Origin: Balneolaceae bacterium
Lineage (GTDB): Bacteria > Bacteroidota > Rhodothermia > Balneolales > Balneolaceae
Assembly (NCBI GenBank): GCA_017640605.1
Contig: JAEPQH010000001.1
Coordinates: forward strand, 248,001-312,000
Direction of reading: 5' to 3'
Length of the DNA stretch: 64,000 bases
This document shows, one piece after another, positions 1 through 8,098 of the stretch (positions are counted from its first letter, which is position 1; the number at the start of each line of letters is the position of its first letter). The notes beneath the pieces are model-generated. The model was not told the origin of the DNA. It made no database searches and saw only the letters and a list, made by a program, of their open reading frames with translations. The translations under genes and the position numbers were made by a program.

Positions 1-1
1 G

Positions 2-274
2 GGTTTAATTCGCGCTAGCTTTCATAATGATGACATTCCGATTGTGCTGGGTAAAATATCGGAATCGTGGAAAGGAGAAAATGGCAAAGTATGGACTTAC
101 GGAGAGCTCATTCAACATGCCCAGGAAAAATTTGTACGCAAAGATCAGCAGGCCGCTATTGTTCGAGATACCCGGTTCTACAATTATGCCGATCCTTGGC
201 ACTACGATAGTGATGGGTACATCCGAATGGGAAAAGATTTTGCCCGTGTGCTTTCTACGATATTAGCTTGGTAG
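2..274 (+). CDS. Sialate O-acetylesterase-like (SASA/SGNH) hydrolase, 3' fragment
   Basis: Only the last 90 residues are inside the window; the frame is open from the left edge. The segment FHNDDIPIVLGKISESW followed by a C-terminal block ending in WHYDSDGYIRMGKDFARVL resembles the end of SASA-domain carbohydrate esterases, where the final Asp-x-x-His of the catalytic machinery sits just before a conserved G-x-x-FA segment; DPWHYDSDGY would supply those residues. The family removes acetyl groups from sugars such as sialic acid or xylan. No catalytic Ser is visible because the N-terminal part is missing, so the substrate cannot be judged. Confidence 0.55.
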   Translation, partial: GLIRASFHNDDIPIVLGKISESWKGENGKVWTYGELIQHAQEKFVRKDQQAAIVRDTRFYNYADPWHYDSDGYIRMGKDFARVLSTILAW

Positions 275-370
275 ACTTCTTACTATCGTGATAATTTAAT
301 TTCAACAACTTGCCATTCATATTGAACTTGATGTAGTTTCGCCGCCAATCAAAAAATTAAAGAATAGATA

Positions 371-796
371 ATGCGCAAAACTATTTTATCAACACTTACT
401 TTTGTTGCTCTGCTTTTTATCTCACAAAACACTGCTGCACAGAATAAATCCGATCTACTTTTCTATGTAAGTGCCGGTGGGTTTACTACTTCAGCTAACG
501 CAGAAAAACTGTTAACAACAAAAGGGGCTAATACCGTGTACGCAAACGTTGGTATAGGTGAAATTTATGATTCATCGTCTCAGCTATATTCTGCAGTTTC
601 GCTGCAATGGTTGCTTGGAAGGCGCAATATCCAATTTGAATCCGGCCTAGGGGTTGGTATAGGTTTTGAGGAAACCGAACTTTTCCCAGATTTTGAAATT
701 GGACTACGCTATCAAAAACCCAAAAAAGGCTGGCTACTACGTGGTGGTGTTGGCTTTCCTGAACTTATCTACTTCTCGCTTGGGTACGGGTTTTAA
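371..796 (+). CDS. Small secreted/outer-membrane protein of unknown function
   Basis: A 141-residue protein with a clear Sec signal peptide (basic MRK, hydrophobic core LSTLTFVALLFIS, cleavage after TAAQ around residue 24). The mature part alternates polar and hydrophobic residues and is rich in Gly and aromatic residues (YVSAGGF, LGVGIGF, IGLRYQ, LLRGGVGF), ending in FSLGYGF with a terminal Phe, as many outer-membrane beta-barrel proteins do. I read it as a small barrel or barrel-like protein of the outer membrane. No named family is recognised. The 254 bp downstream hold no further gene that I can see; they are AT-rich. Confidence 0.6.
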   Translation: MRKTILSTLTFVALLFISQNTAAQNKSDLLFYVSAGGFTTSANAEKLLTTKGANTVYANVGIGEIYDSSSQLYSAVSLQWLLGRRNIQFESGLGVGIGFEETELFPDFEIGLRYQKPKKGWLLRGGVGFPELIYFSLGYGF

Positions 797-1050
797 TTCT
801 ATTATTTACCACTTTTTTTATGTTATTGATCAGGACAGCAATCTTTACCATTTGTTTAATTAGTATTAGACAAGAATTCCGTTAATTGATCAGCGATTCG
901 ATTGATTAATAAATGTGTGTTTTTACTCGTAGAGATACTAACGTCAATAGTTTCATTTAAAACGATAATAGCTACACCGAGTTAAATTCCAGATTCTTTC
1001 CCTAGAATTACAAATTTAGAGCTGGCAGCAAATTCATTCATCTTTTTTCT

Positions 1051-2421
1051 ATGATATTTTCCAATAAAACAATTAAATCGGGCCCAACCTTCAAGATTTT
1101 AATGTGTTGTACATTTTTAGTTACAGCAATTGGAAGTTTAACTACTTGTGCTCAGCAGCAGCATCACCATCATCATGAGGGTTTACACCATTGGGAAATT
1201 CCAAGTAAAGATCCGGATCGAATTATCCTTACGTTTAAAGGTGACCCTGCAACATCTCGAGCTGTAACATGGCGAACCGATACATCGATTACTCACGGTG
1301 TTGCTCAAATCGCGGAAGCTTCGGTTAACTCAAAGTTCGTAGAGGAAGCAATTACCATCAATGCAGAATTAGAGGAGTTCGATTTAGGGCAGTACAAAGA
1401 TAATAATTCGTTGATAGTGCATTATCATAGCGTTGTTTTTGAAGGCTTAGAACCCGACAAATTGTATGCGTATCGAGTTGGCGATGGCGATGAGCACTGG
1501 AGTGAGTGGATTCAATTTCGAACTGCAAAACAGGGCTACAATCCTACGCAGTTTGTATATTTTGGGGATGCTCAAAATGATATTCTAGAGCATTGGTCAC
1601 GTTTAATTCGCATGGCGTACCAAACCGCACCGGATGCGTCTTTTGTAATTCATGCAGGCGATTTAGTTAACTATGCGCACCGCGATTTAGAATGGGCCGA
1701 ATGGTTTAAAGCCGGCGGATTTATCCATAGCCAATGGACCGCTATCCCTGTTGTAGGGAATCACGAGTTCATGCGGAAAGGCATGTTAAAATCACGTGAA
1801 CTGTCGATGCAATGGAGACCTCAATTCACTCTTCCTGAAGAAACCGACTTAGATCCGGAACTTCATGAAACGGTGTATTCTGTGCATTATCAGGATATTC
1901 ATATTATCGTGTTAAATTCTACCGATCAGCTTGAACAACAAACTAAGTTTTTAGAGCAGCAATTGAAGAATAGTACCGCAAAATGGAAGATTGTAACCTG
2001 CCACCATTCGGTGTTCTCGCCGGCTAAAGGTCGAAATTTTCAATTTGCTCGCGACAACTGGAAACCATTGTTCGATAAGTATGGAGTTGATTTAGTACTC
2101 AACGGCCATGACCATACATACGCTCGTGGTCATGTTCCCATTCGAACGGCAGATAAAAGCGCAACTGGTAGCATCAAAACCATGTATGTAACTTCGGTAA
2201 GTGGACCAAAGCAGTACGCGGTAGACGAAGATCAGATGGAAGAGTATAAAGCGGATGGCTATGAAAACATTGAAGTTGGTGAGCATACTCAGTTTTATCA
2301 GGTAATTACCGTTGAAGATAATACGCTAACTTACGTAGCGTATACCGTGTTAGGCGAGGAATACGATCGGGCAGTTATCGCTAAAGATTTTGAAACCGGT
2401 GATAAAATGATTCAGCAATAA
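1051..2421 (+). CDS. Purple acid phosphatase-like metallophosphoesterase lipoprotein
   Basis: The 456-residue protein starts with an export signal and a lipobox-like LTTC (Cys33), so it is probably a lipoprotein. Residues about 52-155 form the fibronectin-like N-terminal domain of purple acid phosphatases (DPDRIILTFKGDPATSRAVTWRTD region). The metallophosphoesterase core then shows its metal ligands in order: GD at residue 173, HAGD at 204, GNHE at 237-239, a CHH near 319 and GHDH at 352-355. These enzymes hydrolyse phosphomonoesters with a dinuclear metal centre. A run of five His (38-42) plus two more follows the lipid anchor; it is natural here and could bind metal. The next gene is a convergent Fur-type regulator. 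Confidence 0.85.
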   Translation: MIFSNKTIKSGPTFKILMCCTFLVTAIGSLTTCAQQQHHHHHEGLHHWEIPSKDPDRIILTFKGDPATSRAVTWRTDTSITHGVAQIAEASVNSKFVEEAITINAELEEFDLGQYKDNNSLIVHYHSVVFEGLEPDKLYAYRVGDGDEHWSEWIQFRTAKQGYNPTQFVYFGDAQNDILEHWSRLIRMAYQTAPDASFVIHAGDLVNYAHRDLEWAEWFKAGGFIHSQWTAIPVVGNHEFMRKGMLKSRELSMQWRPQFTLPEETDLDPELHETVYSVHYQDIHIIVLNSTDQLEQQTKFLEQQLKNSTAKWKIVTCHHSVFSPAKGRNFQFARDNWKPLFDKYGVDLVLNGHDHTYARGHVPIRTADKSATGSIKTMYVTSVSGPKQYAVDEDQMEEYKADGYENIEVGEHTQFYQVITVEDNTLTYVAYTVLGEEYDRAVIAKDFETGDKMIQQ

Positions 2422-2430
2422 AGTTTCGAA

Positions 2431-2808
2431 TTAAAGACACATATTGCATTTCCCGAGGATCAGCACATTGGTTTTATCGATTGTTCGATTCTCAATTTTT
2501 GGAATCTGAACAGTAATCGGTAAACAATCTACTTTTCCACACTCAGTACACTGGAAATGTGGGTGTTCATCGTGGTGATAATGCCCGGTACAATTATCAC
2601 ACTTCGCGTACCAAGTAATGCCCTGTTTGCCAAGAAAAGAGTGCACATAACCATCGTCTTCAAGTTTTTCCAACACTCGATAAATGGTGGTTTTATTGAT
2701 CTGTTCTGATAAGCGATCGATTAGCTCAGTGGTTGAAATCGCACCGGAAATGCTTTCAAACTCTTTCGTAATTAAATCTACCGATTTGGTCCTTCTCGAT
2801 ATTCCCAT
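2431..2808 (-). CDS. Fur-family metal-dependent transcriptional regulator
   Basis: A 125-residue protein of normal Fur-family size. The N-terminal winged helix contains the family block INKTTIYRVLEKLEDDGYVHSF. The C-terminal half has HYHHDEHPHFQCTECGKVDCL and ends in GKCNMCL, giving two CxxC pairs that form the structural zinc site and the His-rich regulatory site. It is divergent from a MerC-domain gene, and a perfect 15 bp palindrome lies between the two starts, so it probably represses both itself and the MerC gene. Zinc (Zur-like) is my preferred effector because of the partner gene; iron or peroxide sensing cannot be excluded from sequence alone. Confidence 0.88.
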   Translation of the reverse strand: MGISRRTKSVDLITKEFESISGAISTTELIDRLSEQINKTTIYRVLEKLEDDGYVHSFLGKQGITWYAKCDNCTGHYHHDEHPHFQCTECGKVDCLPITVQIPKIENRTIDKTNVLILGKCNMCL

Positions 2809-2821
2809 ATATTTATTTTAC

Positions 2822-2836
2822 TGCAACTGTGTTGCA
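2822..2836. promoter_or_regulatory. Fur/Zur-type operator palindrome
   Basis: TGCAACTGTGTTGCA is a perfect 6-3-6 inverted repeat in the 80 bp between the divergent Fur-family gene and the MerC-domain gene. It starts 14 bp from the regulator start codon and its right arm overlaps the likely -33 element of the MerC promoter, the position expected for a repressor site. Assignment to this regulator is by position and symmetry. Confidence 0.7.
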
Positions 2837-2860
2837 ATAGCAAGTTATTCCGTATATTTG
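2831..2860 (+). promoter_or_regulatory. Bacteroidota-type promoter of the MerC-domain gene
   Basis: GTTG, 18 bp, then TATATTTG matches the TTTG-N19-TAnnTTTG promoter consensus known from Bacteroidota. The -7 box ends 28 bp before the ATG of the MerC-domain gene. The GTTG is part of the right arm of the TGCAAC/GTTGCA palindrome, so binding of the repressor there would block the promoter. Confidence 0.6.
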
Positions 2861-2888
2861 ATTTTGAAATTACAACACTATCTATTTG

Positions 2889-3287
2889 ATGAATATTACT
2901 ACCACGAAATCTGATTTAATCGGTGCATTAGCAGGAATGGTTTGCTTGTTGCATTGCATTGCCACACCTTTTTTATTTATAGCTGTTGCAGGCTCTGCTA
3001 ATCATGGTGTAGAAGCTCCTGTCTGGTGGATATCCATCAATTACACATTTTTGGTTGTTGCCTTTTTCGCTGTACTGCAATCTGTAAAAACGACTTCAAA
3101 CAACACTATTAAACCCATTTTTTGGGTAACCTATTTTTTGCTTTTTGCAGTAATTGTAAATGAGCAATTTTTATGGATTCACCTACCGGAGTTTTTCTCG
3201 TATCTGGCTGCAAGTTTTCTAATTGGAGTTCATCTTTATAATCAGAAATACTGCCAGTGCTCAACAGAAGGCTGTTGTGTAGATTAA
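2889..3287 (+). CDS. MerC-domain membrane protein
   Basis: A 132-residue membrane protein with about four hydrophobic segments. The first carries GMVCLLHCIATPFLF, the Cys/His motif typical of MerC-domain proteins, which in mercury operons bind and pass Hg(II) across the inner membrane. In Bacteroidota many MerC-domain genes sit beside Fur-family regulators and not in mer operons, which suggests metal handling other than mercury, probably zinc. The C-terminus ends in a Cys cluster (YCQCSTEGCCVD) that may also bind metal. I chose the ATG three bases after an in-frame TTG. No other mer gene is nearby. Confidence 0.82.
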   Translation: MNITTTKSDLIGALAGMVCLLHCIATPFLFIAVAGSANHGVEAPVWWISINYTFLVVAFFAVLQSVKTTSNNTIKPIFWVTYFLLFAVIVNEQFLWIHLPEFFSYLAASFLIGVHLYNQKYCQCSTEGCCVD

Positions 3288-3297
3288 TCGAATATTA

Positions 3298-4047
3298 TTA
3301 TCGAAGCGCGTCCTCAAGCTCAAGGGAAGCATCTGAATCTTCATCCCGATACTTCACAATAATAGGACAAGCCATGCTCAAGCCTTCGCTTTTTGCCCAA
3401 TCGGAGTTCATAGGTCTTGTTCCGGGGATAACAACTGCACCTTCCGGAATTTCTGTTCCGCGATCTCTTACCTCTTCATTAACGGCATCATAAACTGGAA
3501 TAGATTTAGATAAAGTGACACCGGGAGCGATTACCGCTCTTTTTCGTACTAAAATACCTTCTACAATTACTGCGCCGGCACCAATAAAACAATCATCTTC
3601 GATTATTACAGGACTCATCCCAACAGGTTCTAACACTCCACCAATTTGTACACCAGCCGATAGGTGCACGTTCTTACCAACTTGTGCGCATGAACCTACC
3701 AAAGCGTGACTATCTACCATCGAACCTTCATCTACATAAGCACCCACATTGATGTAAGCCGGTGGCATGATTATGACACCTGACGCAACATAAGCACCTC
3801 TGCGAACCGACGAACCACCCGGCACCAAACGAACGCCATCTTCGGGCGTAAAAAATCGTGGTGGTAGATTATGTTTATCTACAAAGCCATCATAAACTCC
3901 CTCAAATTGGGCGTTTACTCCATTTTTAAAGGCAGCCAGAATTGCTTTTTTAACCTCAATATTTGCTTCCCAACCACCATCTTCGGTTGTATTTGCGGAG
4001 CGTACGATTCCTTCTTCAAGTTGATCTAAGATTTCTTCGTGAGTCAT
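3298..4047 (-). CDS. dapD: 2,3,4,5-tetrahydropyridine-2,6-dicarboxylate N-succinyltransferase
   Basis: The 249-residue protein is a left-handed beta-helix acyltransferase. Residues about 80-190 hold the hexapeptide repeats ([58 protein letters not shown]), including the GSMVDSH and GGVLEP segments conserved in DapD. It transfers succinyl from succinyl-CoA to tetrahydrodipicolinate in the diaminopimelate/lysine pathway. It is slightly shorter than the E. coli enzyme (274 residues) at the N-terminus. It stands apart from lysC-dapB-dapA, which lie 4 kb away on the same strand with unrelated genes between, so it is transcribed separately. Confidence 0.93.
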   Translation of the reverse strand: MTHEEILDQLEEGIVRSANTTEDGGWEANIEVKKAILAAFKNGVNAQFEGVYDGFVDKHNLPPRFFTPEDGVRLVPGGSSVRRGAYVASGVIIMPPAYINVGAYVDEGSMVDSHALVGSCAQVGKNVHLSAGVQIGGVLEPVGMSPVIIEDDCFIGAGAVIVEGILVRKRAVIAPGVTLSKSIPVYDAVNEEVRDRGTEIPEGAVVIPGTRPMNSDWAKSEGLSMACPIIVKYRDEDSDASLELEDALR

Positions 4048-4244
4048 GTTAGTGAGTGATAAACTTTTTATTTAACGACAGAAAAACTGTCTTTAGTTGT
4101 TTCAACGGATAAGATAACCCTTGCCGTTCACCAATCTCAATCACAATCCAAAATCATTGTTTTATTATGAATCTATCTTGTCGTTGCCCTTCTAAAAAAT
4201 CAATGCTACTATTGTCAGCATTAATTATAAACTAACGGCAAAAA

Positions 4245-5093
4245 ATGATCCCACATCTTCGAATTATACTCCTCATCGTAGTTGCAGGAATTTTTTCCAA
4301 TGCCTGTACAAACAATGAGTCGAATATGAAATCCGAAAAAAGCTCAGAAGAACAATCAGAATGGAACTTGGTTTGGGCCGATGAATTTGATGGAGAAACG
4401 CTTAATTCCGAGTATTGGAACCGTCAAGTTGTTCGAGCAGGACGGTTTAATGATGAATGGCAACGATATACCGACAGCGAAAAAAACGCACATGTTGAAG
4501 ATGGTATTTTGATTTTGAATGCTATTCATGAATCCGATGAGCATGGAGTGGATCAATACACTTCGGCGCGATTAAATACAGCAGGCAAACAAAGTTTTAA
4601 ATACGGTAAGATTGCAGCTCGCATCAAATTACCAAAAGGAGAAGGAATCTGGCCAGCATTTTGGATGCTTGGAACTAATATAAACGAGAATGGTGGTGAT
4701 ACACCTTGGCCTCAATCCGGTGAAATTGACATACTGGAATTATACGGATCCAAAGATCCGGCAGTGATTGAGGCGAACATCCATTACGCCGATGAAAATG
4801 AGCAACATACCATGATGGGAGCAGTCCCTTACAGTCTTTCTGAAGGAAATTTTTCGGATGATTTCCACATTTTCGAACTCGAATGGAGCGCTGACTCGCT
4901 AAAATGGTTTGTTGATGGAAATCAATTTGCTTCCGTTTCTATAACCGACGAAGTGTACTCCGAATTTCGGAATGATTTCTTCATCCTGCTAAATATCGCG
5001 GTTGGCGGAACCTGGGCAGGTCGACCTGACGACACTACGCCGTTTCCCGCTCAAATGCATGTTGATTGGGTTCGGTATTATGAGAAGGTCTGA
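4245..5093 (+). CDS. Glycoside hydrolase family 16 lipoprotein (laminarinase-like)
   Basis: The protein has 282 residues. The N-terminus is a lipoprotein signal (hydrophobic stretch then SNAC, Cys21), so the enzyme is anchored to a membrane, probably exposed at the surface. The catalytic motif GEIDILE gives the E-x-D-x-x-E triad of GH16 (E160, D162, E165). WADEFDGETLNSEYWNR, GKIAARIKLPKGEGIWPAFWML and the C-terminal HVDWVRYYEK are also typical of bacterial laminarinases and related endo-beta-1,3-glucanases. The likely substrate is beta-glucan such as algal laminarin; agarase or carrageenase specificity is less likely but cannot be ruled out. It converges on another glycosidase gene. Confidence 0.9.
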   Translation: MIPHLRIILLIVVAGIFSNACTNNESNMKSEKSSEEQSEWNLVWADEFDGETLNSEYWNRQVVRAGRFNDEWQRYTDSEKNAHVEDGILILNAIHESDEHGVDQYTSARLNTAGKQSFKYGKIAARIKLPKGEGIWPAFWMLGTNINENGGDTPWPQSGEIDILELYGSKDPAVIEANIHYADENEQHTMMGAVPYSLSEGNFSDDFHIFELEWSADSLKWFVDGNQFASVSITDEVYSEFRNDFFILLNIAVGGTWAGRPDDTTPFPAQMHVDWVRYYEKV

Positions 5094-5126
5094 GTTTTGT
5101 GGAGTGAGGAATGAGGTGTGTTTCTA

Positions 5127-6509
5127 TCACATGATGTATTCTCGGTAGATAGAAATAGGAATTAGTGCTGTCCATCCGCAAAAATCTTTCTTTGATGGCA
5201 TCCCATAACTGATCAGATCGGGGGCATAATTCTCCCAGAAAGTATCAGTGGCTTCGAATACAATGGCCACATTCTCATAGATTTTTGCGGCTAACATTCT
5301 CGCTAAATCTTCTTCTCCAACATTGGTTAAGCCTCTCAAAGTCATGTACACTGTTGGAGCCCATACCCCTCCTAACCAATAATCTCCAAATCCGATATAA
5401 TCGGGATCAGCAGCTGAAAGTGCAGGAAGCGGTGTTAAGCGATAAAATTCATCACGATCGGTAAGGTGAGCCAGAAAAGCCTGAAGCCTATTTTCAGGTA
5501 CAAGATCACCCATTAAAGTCCAGTACATTCCTATATGTCGGCGTTCAATCTGTTTGGCAAATCCCAAATCGTAGTAAAATGCGTCTTCCTCATTCCAGCA
5601 TAAATCGTTGATCGCTAATTTTACACGATTATGAAATGCATCATACTGCGGAATGTCCTCAAGTTCCCCGGCAATGGCTGCCATTTCTTTGAGTTGCAGC
5701 GAAAACATGGCCATTTGTGCGGTGAAATCGACTAATCTACCTTGTTTGTTCCAAACGCCTTGTTTGGTATCAACATATTCGGTGATAAACACTTCTAGCT
5801 TTTCTTGGGGTGAAGCCCCAACCATGCCATCTAATTTCGCGCCGAGCTCGTGATGAGTCATTCCATTACCGCGCTCAGGCACCCAATTTCGTGGCGATCG
5901 CGGAATATTATCCATTCCCATTCCTAAGGTATCGCCCCAAAATAAACCTTCCTCTCCCTGATAACGCTCCACATGAAATTCGAAATTCTTTTTGAGGATG
6001 GGATATACTTCTTTGATACGTTCTATATTATTATTTACGCCAAATATTTCGATTTCGGCCCAAGCTAGTAGCGGCGGGTTTATACTTACGGGATGATCTT
6101 TTGGCCAAAGTGGCTCACCATTTGCCCGATATTCTCTGCAAATAAATCCATCCTCTTCCATCCTGCCATAAAAGTTATCTAATGCCTGATAAACCGGAAG
6201 TTCATCCATATGATACTTCGCAAAACAGCACATAAAAGCAGTATCCCACAAGAAAATATTCTCCGAAAAGGCCGCATCAATAAATGGTTCTTTAAAGAAC
6301 GGTTCGGATTCTCCTCCTCTCACCTTCGATTTAGTGATCGAAAGTGCTTTATCGTACATTCGGGCGGATAATTCTGGAGTAATAGTGATATCTGGATGAA
6401 TAGACTTTTTTGTTGATGAAGCTTTTACTTTTTGTCCTACCCCGAAGCCAAGCACGCCCGAAGCTAGACCAACTTTTTTAGCAAATTCTCTACGGTTCAT
6501 ATTGTTCAA
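5127..6509 (-). CDS. Tat-exported MGH1/trehalase-like (alpha/alpha)6-barrel glycoside hydrolase
   Basis: The 460-residue protein begins with a twin-arginine signal (NRREFAKKVGLASGVLGFG), indicating export of the folded enzyme. The body resembles the MGH1-like/GH63-trehalase clan: FLWDTAFMCCFAKYH, EDGFICREY, GLFWGDTLGMGMDN, and the C-terminal block FGDYWLGGVWAPTVYM followed by FWENYAPD. Conserved acidic residues in FWGDTLGMGMD and ENYAPD are candidates for catalysis. Members act on glucose- or mannose-containing disaccharides and glycosides; the substrate here is not readable. It is convergent with the GH16 gene 30 bp away, and a classical trehalase with both family signatures occurs elsewhere in the window, so this one probably does a different job. 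Confidence 0.75.
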   Translation of the reverse strand: MNNMNRREFAKKVGLASGVLGFGVGQKVKASSTKKSIHPDITITPELSARMYDKALSITKSKVRGGESEPFFKEPFIDAAFSENIFLWDTAFMCCFAKYHMDELPVYQALDNFYGRMEEDGFICREYRANGEPLWPKDHPVSINPPLLAWAEIEIFGVNNNIERIKEVYPILKKNFEFHVERYQGEEGLFWGDTLGMGMDNIPRSPRNWVPERGNGMTHHELGAKLDGMVGASPQEKLEVFITEYVDTKQGVWNKQGRLVDFTAQMAMFSLQLKEMAAIAGELEDIPQYDAFHNRVKLAINDLCWNEEDAFYYDLGFAKQIERRHIGMYWTLMGDLVPENRLQAFLAHLTDRDEFYRLTPLPALSAADPDYIGFGDYWLGGVWAPTVYMTLRGLTNVGEEDLARMLAAKIYENVAIVFEATDTFWENYAPDLISYGMPSKKDFCGWTALIPISIYREYIM

Positions 6510-6658
6510 TTTATTCTATGCTGTTTTGGCGAACATAAGAATCATGAAATTGCATCGCCACATTAAGTTTTAAGAAAAAAATGAACTAAAGGAACTTCGG
6601 GTTTGTATTGCCGTAATAATCGCAGCTTCAACACTTCAACTCAATAGCACACAATTCA

Positions 6659-6832
6659 ATGAAAGCTGAAAAACATGTACTCCACTCACTGCTGATAGGC
6701 TTTTTTACTGGACTCGTTATCGGTTTTATAACAAAGCAACCCGCGCTGTGGATAAGTTTAGGTATTGGACTCGGCGTAAGTATTGGTACAACGCTAATGT
6801 TTGTTGAAGAAGAGATTAAAGTACAGCCATAA
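6659..6832 (+). CDS. 57-residue glycine-zipper membrane protein (family copy 1)
   Basis: ATG to TAA gives 57 codons. A basic start (MKAEKHVLHS) leads into two hydrophobic helices, LLIGFFTGLVIGFIT and LWISLGIGLGVSIGTTLMF, with Gly at three- to four-residue intervals (glycine zipper), then an acidic tail. The pattern I-G-x3-G-x3-G-(6-7 residues)-LW-I-x-LG-x3-G is shared with two other 57-residue proteins of the window (minus-strand genes near 44.1 and 45.2 kb), which argues that it is translated. The function is unknown; a small inner-membrane protein is the safe reading. It stands alone between an (a/a)6 glycosidase gene and a GNAT gene. Confidence 0.68.
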   Translation: MKAEKHVLHSLLIGFFTGLVIGFITKQPALWISLGIGLGVSIGTTLMFVEEEIKVQP

Positions 6833-6955
6833 AGAATTTTCCGTGTCGGCTGGGCATTCTACCATTCCTCTGATCAAAAGTCAGCAATCTTTGATATTCT
6901 ATTAAACCCTGTTCATTTAGATTTTATCTGGCCATAAGGAAGTGTATTATCCGCA

Positions 6956-7420
6956 ATGGAAATACAAATACGAAAATCGAATTCCGAAGATCTAACTTTA
7001 CTGCAGTCTCTTTTTCAAGATACGATACGTAGTACCTGCTCTCCCGATTATTCGAAAAAACAACTTGAAGCTTGGACCGACTCTATAGAAAATAAAGATC
7101 GTTGGCTACGACTAGTAAATTATCAATACACTTTGGTTGCAACCTATGAGGATGAAGTTGTAGGATTTGGTGCTCTTGATGATGGCGATTATCTCGATTT
7201 TCTTTACGTAAACAAAGATTTCTTTCGGAAAGGAGTTGCATCTAAACTGTATAATGAGTTAAAGCTGGAATCCCTACGACAAGGATTTTATAAACTACAG
7301 TCTGATGTTAGTATTACAGCACGTCCGTTTTTCCAAGCAAAGGGATTTGAAGTAATAAAAGAGAATATTAAAGTTGTTAACGGTGTAGAATTGGTCAATT
7401 ACCGTATGATTGAACTTTAA
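6956..7420 (+). CDS. GNAT family N-acetyltransferase
   Basis: A 154-residue protein of typical single-domain GNAT size. Beta strands VGFGALDDGDYLDFLYVNKDF lead into the acetyl-CoA pyrophosphate-binding segment FRKGVASKLYNEL (the R/Q-x-x-G-x-G/A motif). The C-terminal ARPFFQAKGFEVIKENIKVV is the usual last alpha-beta unit. It will transfer acetyl from acetyl-CoA to an amine; the substrate is not readable. The gene is monocistronic by spacing. Confidence 0.85.
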   Translation: MEIQIRKSNSEDLTLLQSLFQDTIRSTCSPDYSKKQLEAWTDSIENKDRWLRLVNYQYTLVATYEDEVVGFGALDDGDYLDFLYVNKDFFRKGVASKLYNELKLESLRQGFYKLQSDVSITARPFFQAKGFEVIKENIKVVNGVELVNYRMIEL

Positions 7421-7554
7421 AACTAAGCATCCAATTTAATTTATTTAAAGCCACAAAATAATATTTTTGTGTTATATGCGTAAATATTGATATTTAAGTG
7501 AGTAGCTTAGCAGTAAGCTTCTTTGACAAATCCCATACCAATTAGAGGACCAAA

Positions 7555-8028
7555 ATGTTTAACACATCAAAAAATATTACTTTTGCATTGATATTGTTAG
7601 TAGTGGCATACGGAGTTCAGTGTAATGACATAGCCCAAATCGACTCGAACGATACAGAAGTTGCAGAAGAAAATCTTATTGTCGGTGTATCTATGCATGT
7701 TGAACACGAGGGTGAGATTAGACATGCAAATAAGTTCCTAACCTTTGAAACCAATAAAAAATGCCAAACATGGGCAATTGCTGTCCAAGCTGATGAACAA
7801 TCGGCTGAAAGTTATTACCAATATTTTGCAACACCCAAATTTGATTTTAAAGCTACAAGTTCTGAGGCATCTCTAACTTGGGAAGAAATTGGACCAAAAT
7901 TAGACTTAGAAAGTGTTGAAACTGCTTGCAAATCAGGTGAAGCTGGGAATGAGGTAACAATTTCAAGCTCAGATCTTACTTCATACCATCAAATTTACCT
8001 TAAAGTGGCTTATCATTTTGAACAGTAA
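7555..8028 (+). CDS. Exported hypothetical protein
   Basis: A 157-residue protein with an N-terminal hydrophobic signal (ITFALILLVVAYGVQC). The Cys at residue 23 could be a lipidation site, but Gln at -1 is a poor lipobox, so ordinary secretion is as likely. The mature part has a beta-rich pattern and two further Cys (KKCQTW and ETACKSG) that could form a disulfide. No family is recognised. A purine-rich AGAGGACC precedes the start and may serve as a ribosome-binding site. It is followed by the convergent dapA gene. Confidence 0.6.
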   Translation: MFNTSKNITFALILLVVAYGVQCNDIAQIDSNDTEVAEENLIVGVSMHVEHEGEIRHANKFLTFETNKKCQTWAIAVQADEQSAESYYQYFATPKFDFKATSSEASLTWEEIGPKLDLESVETACKSGEAGNEVTISSSDLTSYHQIYLKVAYHFEQ

Positions 8029-8098
8029 TTTTGTATAACAACGGTTTTTTACAATAAGCTCTGTCACCAACTGCTTTGATTAGTCCAGTCTAAAAAAA

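Noticed and set aside
1153-1182. His-tag suggesting vector contamination
   Set aside because: The His run is within a natural lipoprotein gene with mixed codons and full domain context; no vector sequence surrounds it.
2889-3287. Mercury resistance operon
   Set aside because: No merA, merT, merP or merR; the regulator is Fur-type and the operator is Fur-like.
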